This document shows, in pieces, positions 1 through 5,500 of a stretch of 10,018 bases of DNA. The notes under the pieces were generated by a model. The model was given only the letters and a program-made list of their open reading frames with translations. It did not search any database and was not told the DNA's origin. The first letter of the stretch is position 1; each line of letters opens with the position of its first letter. The DNA is taken from NCBI GenBank assembly GCA_905233295.1, contig CAJODX010000026.1, forward strand, positions 1 to 10,018, given 5' to 3'. The translations under genes were made by a program, and so were the position numbers. This DNA is from an uncultured Synergistales bacterium (GTDB lineage Bacteria; Synergistota; Synergistia; Synergistales; Aminobacteriaceae).

Positions 1-1
1 A

Positions 2-2557
2 GTTGCGGAGCTTGACGTTTTCGGACGCTGGAACAGCAGTTTTTCACCGAAAAGTCTTGCCGCGCCTATCGGTGTACGTCAAAACGGAGATACATTCTCT
101 TTCGATGTTTATGAAAAATCAATGGGACCTCACGGAATCACCGCGGGAACTTCAGGAAGCGGAAAAAGCGAAATGCTTACAACATGGCTTTTGTCAATGG
201 CTCTTAATTTTTCTCCTGATGATGTGAATTTTGCTTTAATCGAGTTCAAAGGCAACGACCTTTCAAATATATTAAAGCCTCTTCCGCATATAGCCGGTGT
301 TGTCAGCAACATGAATGATCCTTCGACAATAACGCGCTGCATAAAATCTCTTGAAGGCGAGAAAGCCCGCCGAATGAAAATTTTTGAGCAGGCTACATGG
401 TTATCTACAAAATCAATTTCGGCGTATCAGATTTATCAGAAGGAACACCCTGAAGTTCCGCCTTTGCCGTATTTAATCATTGTCGTTGACGAGTTCGCTG
501 AATTTGCGACACAATATCCTGAATATGCAGGAGATTTTATCAATTCAATAGTTCGAGTCGGCAGGAGCATCGGAATGTACGCGACTTTGACAATGCAATC
601 ACCTCAAGGCGTTGTAAAAGGTCAGGTCAGCGCAAACACGAAATTCAGAATCTGTCTTAAAACCGCCAATGCATCAGAAAGCAAAGAAATTCTCGGTACA
701 AATGATGCCTTTGGAATTTCCGCTCCCGGACGCGCAATCGTGAAAGTCGGAAACAATGAAGTTTACGAACAGGTTCAGACTTTTTACGCCAAGGCTGCGT
801 ACAATCCCGAAAAAGGACAAAAAACCGCGGTTAATGAAATTAATATCGTGTCTTTGAGCGGCAAAAGAACCCGTCCTGAAATTTATGACAAAACGATAAA
901 GGCTGCACGCAACGCCCTGAGCGAAGGTAACGCTGTTGTCAACAATATCATTGATACTGCAAAAGAAAATAATATTCCGTGGGCACGTCATGTGTGGCTG
1001 GATCCTCTGCCTGAAATTCTTTCGCTTAATGAACTCGAGCAGTTTACAAATTCACTCGCGTTCTTCAACGGAAGCTGGCAGAAAAAAAATGATGGACTTT
1101 CCGTAACCGTCGGAATGATTGACGATCCTGAAAATCAAAATCAATATCCTTTTGTTCTGGACTTTTCAGGAGAAGGGCATCAGATTTTATACGGTGCGCC
1201 GTCATCAGGAAAGACAACATTTTTGCAGACGGTTTTACTGTCAGCGTCCATGAGTTACACGCCTGAACAGATGAATTTTATTTTGTTCGATTACGGCAAC
1301 TGGGGAGCAAAATTTTCAGCACTTCCGCATTGCATGGCAATAGTTGACCCCGGCGAAAAAGATCAGGTGAACAAAGCAAAAGATTTTCTCGCGGCTGAAG
1401 TCGTGTCGAGGAAAAAACTTTTTGCTGGCTCTGACCTCGCTACGTATTGTGAAATTTCCGGCAAATCCATGCCTTCAATCATTATTTTTGTCGATAACAT
1501 GGCTTCGCTTTACAACAACAATCCAGATCTTATGGATTTAATCATTCTTGTTGCCCGTGAAGGCGGCAGTCTGGGCATATATCTTGCTCTTACATCAGGA
1601 AGCACTGGAAGTTTCATGTACAGAGTTTCACAGTATGTGCGCTCTAATCACGCTCTTCAGATGACTGACAAAGGCGATTACAGAAGCATCGTCGGAGGCA
1701 ACGGGCATATTGAACCTGGACATCATGCAGGACGCGGACTGACAAAAGGACCGCTGGAATTTCAAACGGCTCTGTCTATCAGCGGTGCAACCGAAGGTGA
1801 AAGAGTGAAAAATCTCCGCGAACTTATAAAGTCAATGTCTGAAACGTGGACAGGCAAGAGAGCTTCTATTGAAGAAACTGAAGCTGAGCCTGTTGAAATC
1901 GGCGAGCTGCTTGCAAATAACGATTTTGTTCAGATAGGGATTAACAAAAAGACCCATGAACCTGTTGACTTCGTATTCAAAGACATGAACGGCTGTGTAA
2001 TTTCAGGAACAGACGGCGGAGGAAAAAGCAATATACTCGGCTTCATCGCTCAGACTTTGGGCAAAGATTCCAAAACGAAGCTATATATATATGAAGAAAA
2101 TGTTTTCCTTGAGAAATTATGCCCGAACGCAAAAACAGCGCATGATGCAAAAACAGCCGACGAAATTATTTCAGAGCTTGCCAAAGAATTTGACAGCAGA
2201 GATGATGACAGTGAAGGACGTGTCGTTTTCTGTGTTGACGATTTCGCAGCCTTTTACAGAGGAATTTCAAAAGAAAGCGCGAGTCTTCTGAATAATATAA
2301 CTCAGGGCGGAGCTGACAGAGGCATATTTTTCTATATTGCCTGCGATGTAAAAGGTCTGGCGAAAATGCACACATATAAAATCAAGCCGTTTATGAACTG
2401 TCTTGCGAATGAAAATGCAATCGCCGTAGGAGGCTCTATCGGTGAGTATCAGGCATTCAGAAATCTTCACAGCGATGAAAATCTTGTCTTTGCTCAGCAT
2501 GAAGGCTGCATGATTCACAAGGGCAAAGTTATTCAGATGAAAATCGCGAAAATTTAA
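2..2557 (+). CDS. essC: EssC-like type VII secretion ATPase (FtsK/SpoIIIE family), 5'-truncated by the window
   Basis: This is the motor ATPase of a type VII secretion system, a membrane-anchored FtsK/SpoIIIE-family protein that drives export of WXG100 substrates. The frame is open from position 2, so the ATG at 122 is internal: a conserved EssC-like stretch ending MGPHGITAGTSGSGKSE runs across it. About 851 residues are present; the N-terminal FHA domains and membrane segments typical of EssC would lie upstream. Three P-loop domains are visible. Domain 1 has Walker A GTSGSGKS (146-169) and Walker B VVDEF (DE at 488-493). Domain 2 has GAPSSGKT (1193-1216) with FVDN (1493-1498). Domain 3 has GTDGGGKS (2006-2029) with CVDD (2237-2242). 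Only domain 1 keeps the catalytic Asp-Glu pair, as expected from EccC/EssC, where domains 2 and 3 are degenerate and bind substrate. The phrase SANTKFRICLKTANASESKEILG is split here only by family knowledge: it matches the EssC sensor region. The stop abuts the next gene's ribosome binding site. Confidence 0.95.
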   Translation, partial: VAELDVFGRWNSSFSPKSLAAPIGVRQNGDTFSFDVYEKSMGPHGITAGTSGSGKSEMLTTWLLSMALNFSPDDVNFALIEFKGNDLSNILKPLPHIAGVVSNMNDPSTITRCIKSLEGEKARRMKIFEQATWLSTKSISAYQIYQKEHPEVPPLPYLIIVVDEFAEFATQYPEYAGDFINSIVRVGRSIGMYATLTMQSPQGVVKGQVSANTKFRICLKTANASESKEILGTNDAFGISAPGRAIVKVGNNEVYEQVQTFYAKAAYNPEKGQKTAVNEINIVSLSGKRTRPEIYDKTIKAARNALSEGNAVVNNIIDTAKENNIPWARHVWLDPLPEILSLNELEQFTNSLAFFNGSWQKKNDGLSVTVGMIDDPENQNQYPFVLDFSGEGHQILYGAPSSGKTTFLQTVLLSASMSYTPEQMNFILFDYGNWGAKFSALPHCMAIVDPGEKDQVNKAKDFLAAEVVSRKKLFAGSDLATYCEISGKSMPSIIIFVDNMASLYNNNPDLMDLIILVAREGGSLGIYLALTSGSTGSFMYRVSQYVRSNHALQMTDKGDYRSIVGGNGHIEPGHHAGRGLTKGPLEFQTALSISGATEGERVKNLRELIKSMSETWTGKRASIEETEAEPVEIGELLANNDFVQIGINKKTHEPVDFVFKDMNGCVISGTDGGGKSNILGFIAQTLGKDSKTKLYIYEENVFLEKLCPNAKTAHDAKTADEIISELAKEFDSRDDDSEGRVVFCVDDFAAFYRGISKESASLLNNITQGGADRGIFFYIACDVKGLAKMHTYKIKPFMNCLANENAIAVGGSIGEYQAFRNLHSDENLVFAQHEGCMIHKGKVIQMKIAKI

Positions 2558-2566
2558 GGAGCTGAC

Positions 2567-2833
2567 TTGATTATGAATGAACCGGAATTATTCTTAGTAA
2601 CGCTCATTTTCGGAGACGGACTCTTTAATGTTGATATGGAACTTCCTTCTCAGATTCCTGTCGGGGAATTAAGCAAACGTGTTCTCGAAATTTTAAAAAG
2701 TTTGTATGAAGGCGAATTTTCCGGCTGGAAGTCGTGCAGTTTCGAGTTCAATAACAAAATTTTGAGCAATGATGATACGTTATTGAAAGCCGGAGCTTTC
2801 GACGGAAGCAAAATCTTTATGATTGAAGCATAA
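2567..2833 (+). CDS. esaB: EsaB/YukD-like ubiquitin-fold type VII secretion accessory protein
   Basis: A small 88-residue protein with the layout of the EsaB/YukD family: an N-terminal beta-rich segment (LFLVTLIFGDGLFNVDMEL), a helix starting near VGELSKRVLEIL, and a C-terminal half ending in GAFDGSKIFMIEA, which fits a ubiquitin-like beta-grasp. EsaB/YukD is a cytoplasmic accessory factor of T7SSb systems, needed for secretion in several Firmicutes, and is not known to be conjugated. It lies 9 bases after the ATPase gene, so the two are almost certainly co-transcribed. AAGGAG at 2556-2561 overlaps the upstream stop codon. The start could be TTG at 2567 (spacing 5) or ATG at 2573 (spacing 11); both give essentially the same protein. 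The family call rests on size, fold pattern and position next to essC rather than on a signature motif. Confidence 0.75.
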   Translation: MIMNEPELFLVTLIFGDGLFNVDMELPSQIPVGELSKRVLEILKSLYEGEFSGWKSCSFEFNNKILSNDDTLLKAGAFDGSKIFMIEA

Positions 2834-2947
2834 AAAATCCGCCGAAATTACGATAGGTGAGTCAGTAATTTTACAACGAAATTCTATTCCATAAATTTAT
2901 TTTTGCTGTTAATATATGTTCATCGTAAATAAAACGGTTGGATTTTT
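2833..2947. repeat. Nested imperfect inverted repeat in the esaB-WXG100 gap
   Basis: The ends of this gap are complementary in three nested blocks. AAAAATCC (2833-2840) pairs with GGATTTTT (2940-2947), CCG (2842-2844) with CGG (2935-2937), and TTACGAT (2848-2854) with ATCGTAA (2922-2928). The enclosed ~67 bases are AT-rich with no clear structure. It could be a long-range RNA structure ahead of the WXG100 genes, or a small palindromic/MITE-like insertion. It lacks the compact GC stem and U-tract of an intrinsic terminator. No convincing promoter was found: TTGACA at 2946-2951 has no good -10 at the right distance, and TTGCTG (2903-2908)/TAAATA (2926-2931) has 17-bp spacing but weak boxes. Confidence 0.5.
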
Positions 2948-2983
2948 GACAAGCAGAATTTTTTTGTAAGGAGTGAGCTTTTT

Positions 2984-3331
2984 ATGCCGGAAATTTTACT
3001 GACTCCTGAAGTTCTCAGGGAAAAAGCCTCAGAGCTTCGCCACATTCAAGAAGAGCAAGAGCATTTGATAGCACAAATTCAGCGTCTTGTCGATGAAATG
3101 TGGTTAGGCTGGGAAGGCAAAGCCCAGGAAGCTTTCATAAAAAGTTTCAATGACAAGAAGAGAACATACAAATTGTTTTCGATTGATATGTTGCGGTTTG
3201 CAAATTTTCTCGGAGTTTACGCCGTAAGCATGGAGGGAATTGATGAAGATTTCGGATTCCACAGACCCGATGATGTTCAGCACGGTCCTCACGGTGGAGA
3301 ACATCACGGCGGCTCAGGGCGCAGACGGTAA
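2984..3331 (+). CDS. WXG100 family protein (EsxA-like) with a His/Gly-rich C-terminal tail
   Basis: A WXG100 (ESAT-6-like) protein, expected to form a helical hairpin dimer and to be exported by the EssC machine. The hairpin turn carries W43-E-G45 in GWEGKAQEAF, flanked by heptad-like helices. Residues 1-90 align without gaps to the next gene's product, sharing MPEI, LTPE, EKA, LVDE, GWEGKAQ and FLxVYA. Unlike its two paralogues it is 115 aa because it ends in a tail of Asp, His, Gly and Arg (HGPHGGEHHGG then SGRRR), encoded at about 3258-3328. That tail has no counterpart in standard ~100-aa EsxA proteins. AAGGAG at 2968-2973 lies 10 bases before the ATG. The following 76-bp gap holds only a short CTGAAA/TTTCAG hairpin (3348-3362) with no U-tract after it, so read-through to the next gene is likely. 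Confidence 0.92.
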   Translation: MPEILLTPEVLREKASELRHIQEEQEHLIAQIQRLVDEMWLGWEGKAQEAFIKSFNDKKRTYKLFSIDMLRFANFLGVYAVSMEGIDEDFGFHRPDDVQHGPHGGEHHGGSGRRR

Positions 3332-3407
3332 AACAGGTTCTCATTTTCTGAAATTTTTTCAGGATTGAGCATAGATTGTTTTAAGATATTAAAGGAGGTG
3401 AATACTA

Positions 3408-3692
3408 ATGCCGGAAATTATGTTAACACCCGAAATCCTTACGGAAAAGGCTACAGAACTCGGAAATATTCAGAGTGAGCAGCAGAATGTTATCGCGGGT
3501 ATTCAGAAGCTTGTTGATGAAATCGTATCAGGTTGGGAAGGCAAAGCCCAGCAGAGTTTCCTGAACAGCTTCAACGAGAAGAAAGGAACCTACGAAGAAT
3601 TTTCTGTCGATATGTCAGCCTTTGCGGACTTCCTGAGAGTTTACGCGAACACGATGGAGGATATCGACAACGGGCAGCCGACTATTGCATAA
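3408..3692 (+). CDS. WXG100 family protein (EsxA-like), second tandem copy
   Basis: A 94-residue WXG100 protein of standard length with W43-E-G45 in GWEGKAQQSF between two predicted long helices. It is clearly a tandem duplicate of the preceding gene. The proteins align gaplessly over about 90 residues, and the DNA around the motif is identical over 18 bases (TGGGAAGGCAAAGCCCAG at 3110-3127 and 3534-3551). Its end, RVYANTMEDID, matches the paralogues' YAxxME pattern in the place where ESX substrates carry a C-terminal export signal, although spacing to the acid is one residue longer than canonical YxxxD/E. A very strong ribosome binding site, AAAGGAGGTG at 3391-3400, precedes the ATG and suggests high expression. 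Likely role: secreted small substrate or partner subunit for larger cargo. Confidence 0.93.
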   Translation: MPEIMLTPEILTEKATELGNIQSEQQNVIAGIQKLVDEIVSGWEGKAQQSFLNSFNEKKGTYEEFSVDMSAFADFLRVYANTMEDIDNGQPTIA

Positions 3693-3714
3693 GAATTTTC
3701 AGGCTGCGTTTTTT
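3674..3714 (+). terminator. Possible weak terminator/attenuator overlapping the end of the second WXG100 gene
   Basis: GCAGCC (3674-3679) and GGCTGC (3702-3707) can form a 6-bp GC-rich stem with a 22-base loop, followed by G and six T (3709-3714). The upstream arm lies in the last codons of the second WXG100 gene, so translating ribosomes would interfere with folding. The large loop makes it weaker than the terminator at 4057-4092; it may only trim transcription between the second and third copies. Confidence 0.35.
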
Positions 3715-3723
3715 AAAGAATGG

Positions 3724-3731
3724 AAGGAGGT
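3724..3731 (+). promoter_or_regulatory. Ribosome binding site that fixes the start of the third WXG100 gene
   Basis: AAGGAGGT sits 9 bases before the ATG at 3741. An in-frame ATG at 3720 lies upstream of, and almost overlaps, this site, so the longer reading (starting MEGGVFVMRIKL) would translate the Shine-Dalgarno sequence itself. The start at 3741 also makes the protein align with its paralogues. Confidence 0.8.
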
Positions 3732-3740
3732 GTATTTGTA

Positions 3741-4031
3741 ATGCGCATTAAATTAACACCTGAAGCTCTCAGAGACGGCGCACAGCGTCTTAGCCAGATG
3801 AAAGCCGATAACGATGACGTAATCAATCGTATTGACGGGTTAATCAACGGTCTTGTTGCTGAGTGGCACGGTGAAGCACAGGAAGCTTTCGCGAACAGCT
3901 ATGCTAATAAGAAAGCAACATTCCAGCAGTTCTCGCTTGACATGGAAGCATTCGTCAGATTCCTGAATCGCTATGCTGAAACAATGGAAGAGCAGGAAAA
4001 AATGCAGGCCACCAAAGCAGGAAGTCTTTAA
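3741..4031 (+). CDS. WXG100 family protein (EsxA-like), third tandem copy
   Basis: A 96-residue WXG100 protein with W42-H-G44 in EWHGEAQEAF, in the same place as W43-E-G45 of the two preceding copies after a one-residue N-terminal difference. It keeps KLTPEAL, the NKK(A)TF turn-helix segment and the C-terminal RYAETMEEQE, but is more divergent, so this duplication is probably older. The start is set by AAGGAGGT at 3724-3731, not by the upstream in-frame ATG at 3720. The gene is followed at once by a strong intrinsic terminator, making it the last member of the ATPase-EsaB-WXG100 transcription unit or of a sub-operon. Expected to be exported as a dimer, possibly a heterodimer with another copy. 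Confidence 0.92.
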   Translation: MRIKLTPEALRDGAQRLSQMKADNDDVINRIDGLINGLVAEWHGEAQEAFANSYANKKATFQQFSLDMEAFVRFLNRYAETMEEQEKMQATKAGSL

Positions 4032-4056
4032 TAGAAAGTTATACAAAAACAATCAG

Positions 4057-4092
4057 GCAGGGAGCGCAAGTTTCAATTCTCCCTGCTTTTTT
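4057..4092 (+). terminator. Strong intrinsic (rho-independent) terminator after the WXG100 trio
   Basis: A perfect 8-bp stem, GCAGGGAG (4057-4064) with CTCCCTGC (4079-4086), has a 14-base loop and is followed by six T (4087-4092). It starts 25 bases after the third WXG100 stop. The next gene's start is only 29 bases beyond the T-tract and no promoter is visible there. It may therefore be a partial terminator that gives abundant WXG100 mRNA and less downstream mRNA. Confidence 0.85.
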
Positions 4093-4121
4093 CTCAGTTT
4101 TCACCAGTGAAGGGGCAAATT

Positions 4122-4550
4122 ATGTCGCAAAAAAAATTTTTGCTTGTTACAAAAAAGGAATTATTTTATTCAGCCGTAATGTTACGTGTAAGAAAACTTG
4201 TAAATGTTGTGTATGAATTTCCAGCTGATGAAATGAAATTTGAACGCGAACTCAGAGAAGCAAGAAAAACTCTCCGGAAAAAAAATCTGCTTGAAGAAAC
4301 CGCACGCGATGGAGTAAATCTGAGTTTCGCCTTGACCGTATGCGTATCTTTTTGCGCTAATCCTGACAGTTGCGAACTTGTAGATTCTTACGGCTACCGC
4401 GCTACAATTTATAAAAATTCCAAAATGTTTATGCTCATGGAAGAACGTGAAGATGATGAACTGGCTGTTGCTTGGTTCAATAAAAAAAGCAGTATAGACG
4501 AATATGTTAATAACGAAATACAGAAAAGGAGGAGCAGAATTTTAAGATGA
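4122..4550 (+). CDS. Hypothetical T7SS-associated protein, possibly EspG/DUF5081-like
   Basis: A 142-residue soluble protein without signal peptide or membrane segment. I do not recognise it firmly. Its pattern is a start with LLVTKKELFYSAVML, a middle stretch of charged helix ending LRKKNLLEETARDGV, a hydrophobic segment LSFALTVCVSFCANPDSCEL, then a beta-rich half (YGYRATIYKN, MFMLMEERED, LAVAWF). This recalls the general arrangement of EspG-type ESX chaperones and of DUF5081-type proteins in Firmicutes T7SS loci: an N-terminal 'L..KEL' helix, a 'long-form/short-form' helix-turn, and a later sheet. That resemblance is by eye only. The start is ATG 4122 with AGGGG 6 bases upstream; the GTG at 4107 lacks a site. 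A short A/T hairpin (4127-4143) lies just inside the gene. Its stop overlaps the next start (ATGA), so the two are translationally coupled. A chaperone or adaptor for the divergent WXG proteins downstream is a reasonable inference. Confidence 0.8.
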   Translation: MSQKKFLLVTKKELFYSAVMLRVRKLVNVVYEFPADEMKFERELREARKTLRKKNLLEETARDGVNLSFALTVCVSFCANPDSCELVDSYGYRATIYKNSKMFMLMEEREDDELAVAWFNKKSSIDEYVNNEIQKRRSRILR

Positions 4551-4861
4551 GCGGACTGAGAGACGCAAGCGGAACGATCGTTATAGATGAAGCTGAAGCT
4601 GAATCTGACATCAGGAAAATCGAACTCGCAAAATCAAAATTAAATGACGCGAAACAGATTTTAAATCCAGCTAACATAGACTCTGAAAGAATGTTCGGAG
4701 CTGCTCGCGATGCACTCGAGGAACAGCTGCTGAAAATCAGTCAGGATCTTTCGGACTGGGAAGACAGATGCGATTCTTCCGTAAGATATATACGGCATGT
4801 AGTCGCGGAATATAAACGGATTGACCGTGAATTTGCGGCAAAAGCGAGGGGGCTTAAATAA
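4547..4861 (+). CDS. Small all-helical T7SS-associated protein, WXG100-like in size
   Basis: A 104-residue, highly charged protein predicted to be nearly all alpha helix with coiled-coil character (IDEAEAESDIRKIELAKSKL, then LEEQLLKISQDLSDWEDRC and a third helix to the end). It has one W71-E-D, but this is not in the residue-43 register of the neighbouring WXG proteins and lies inside a helix, so it is better seen as a partner of them than as a true WXG100 member. The start ATG overlaps the previous stop (ATGA), and GGAGGAG at 4528-4534 lies inside the previous gene, so expression is coupled to it. Small helical proteins of this type in T7SSb effector operons (for example Lap proteins, or the products upstream of LXG toxins in Bacillus) bind the helical head of a large substrate. 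Whether this one does so is inference. Confidence 0.8.
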   Translation: MSGLRDASGTIVIDEAEAESDIRKIELAKSKLNDAKQILNPANIDSERMFGAARDALEEQLLKISQDLSDWEDRCDSSVRYIRHVVAEYKRIDREFAAKARGLK

Positions 4862-4864
4862 AAT

Positions 4865-5164
4865 ATGCCGACAACAGTTATAAATATCAATGCAGTCGAA
4901 GAAAGCACAGCAAGAGCTATAAAAAGAATAGAAGAGCAGGAAAATGCACTGAACGCAATAGACAGCATCGTAAATTCAATGGAAGGTGTATGGGAATCTG
5001 ACGCTCAGAAAGTTTATGCTGACAGATTCAGAGAGGCAAAAACAAGAATACAGAATTTCAATGCATCTCTCAGTCAGTCGCTTGAAAATATGAGAACTTT
5101 TGTCAGCGACTGCGTTATGACAGATAATCAGACCGCAAGGGAACTGCGCAACGTAAGCTGGTAA
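4865..5164 (+). CDS. Divergent WXG100-like protein with a W-E-S motif
   Basis: A 99-residue helical protein with the WXG100 plan. Helix 1 contains ESTARAIKRIEEQENALNAI, the turn is GVW43ES45DAQKVYADRF, and helix 2 is REAKTRIQNFNASLSQSLENM. The Trp is at residue 43 and the following DAQKxYxxxF matches the AQxxF of the upstream copies, but the turn Gly is replaced by Ser. Such substitutions occur in WXG-superfamily partners of large substrates. It starts 3 bases after the previous stop; the only ribosome binding site is AGGGGG at 4847-4852 inside the previous gene, 12 bases from the ATG, so coupling is likely. The end lacks the YAxxME pattern of the first three WXG100 proteins, so it may be exported only together with a partner. 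Confidence 0.85.
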   Translation: MPTTVININAVEESTARAIKRIEEQENALNAIDSIVNSMEGVWESDAQKVYADRFREAKTRIQNFNASLSQSLENMRTFVSDCVMTDNQTARELRNVSW

Positions 5165-5176
5165 GGAGTGTAAATT

Positions 5177-5476
5177 ATGCCTAAACTTTTATATGTTACA
5201 GAAGAAATGCGGCAGCGTGCTAAAAATATCGGTATGAACGCCGATGAAATTTTGGGTTCGCAAAATCAGGTTACCGGAATTTTTCAGAATATGGGACGCG
5301 ATTTCAGCGGTAAGATTCCGTCTTTGATGACTGAGAAAATGATTGCAATGGAAAGCGATTACAAAAATATAAACGATATTCTCAACGGCTATAAACAATT
5401 TCTTGAAGACAGCGCTCAAAATGTCGAATGGACTGATGAAGAGTCCGCAAGATGGGCGCAGGCTTTGGGACACTGA
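5177..5476 (+). CDS. Divergent WXG100-like protein with F-S-G replacing W-x-G
   Basis: A 99-residue helical protein without any obvious family motif at first sight. Numbered from its ATG, however, residues 43-45 are F-S-G (GRDFSGKIPSL), exactly where the neighbours have W-E-G, W-E-S or W-K-C. Helix 1 runs through MRQRAKNIGMNADEILGSQN and helix 2 through MTEKMIAMESDYKNINDILN; both Trp residues (WTDEE, RWAQAL) are near the C-terminus. I read it as a WXG100-superfamily protein whose motif Trp has become Phe. AAGGAG at 5163-5168 lies 8 bases before the ATG, overlapping the previous gene's end. Being directly upstream of the 459-aa protein, it is a candidate dimer partner or escort for that protein's N-terminal helical head. 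Confidence 0.82.
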   Translation: MPKLLYVTEEMRQRAKNIGMNADEILGSQNQVTGIFQNMGRDFSGKIPSLMTEKMIAMESDYKNINDILNGYKQFLEDSAQNVEWTDEESARWAQALGH

Positions 5477-5484
5477 ATTTAAAC

Positions 5485-5492
5485 GGAGGTGA
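5485..5492 (+). promoter_or_regulatory. Ribosome binding site that fixes a TTG start at 5501
   Basis: GGAGGTGA lies about 9 bases before TTG 5501. The in-frame GTG at 5489 is part of this site itself and cannot be the start. Starting at TTG gives MPSNIMIF, like the MPE/MPT/MPK openings of the other WXG-like proteins, and puts the motif Trp at residue 43, as in four of its five relatives. Confidence 0.75.
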
Positions 5493-5500
5493 ATTTTAAA

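Noticed and set aside
3..227. Open frame starting with ATG at position 3 and the ATG at 122 as the ATPase start
   Set aside because: The frame beginning at position 2 is open and reads as conserved EssC sequence straight through 122, so the gene is cut by the window and the 3-227 frame is a shadow.
2946..2974. TTGACA at 2946-2951 as a -35 box for the first WXG100 gene
   Set aside because: The only AT-rich hexamer at suitable distance overlaps the ribosome binding site, leaving no room for transcription to start upstream of it.
3348..3362. CTGAAA/TTTCAG hairpin between the first and second WXG100 genes as a terminator
   Set aside because: The stem is short and AT-rich with a 3-base loop, and no T-tract follows it.
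3365..3392. TTGAGC/TATTAA promoter-like pair before the second WXG100 gene
   Set aside because: Spacing is fair, but the start of transcription would fall in or after the Shine-Dalgarno sequence at 3391-3400.
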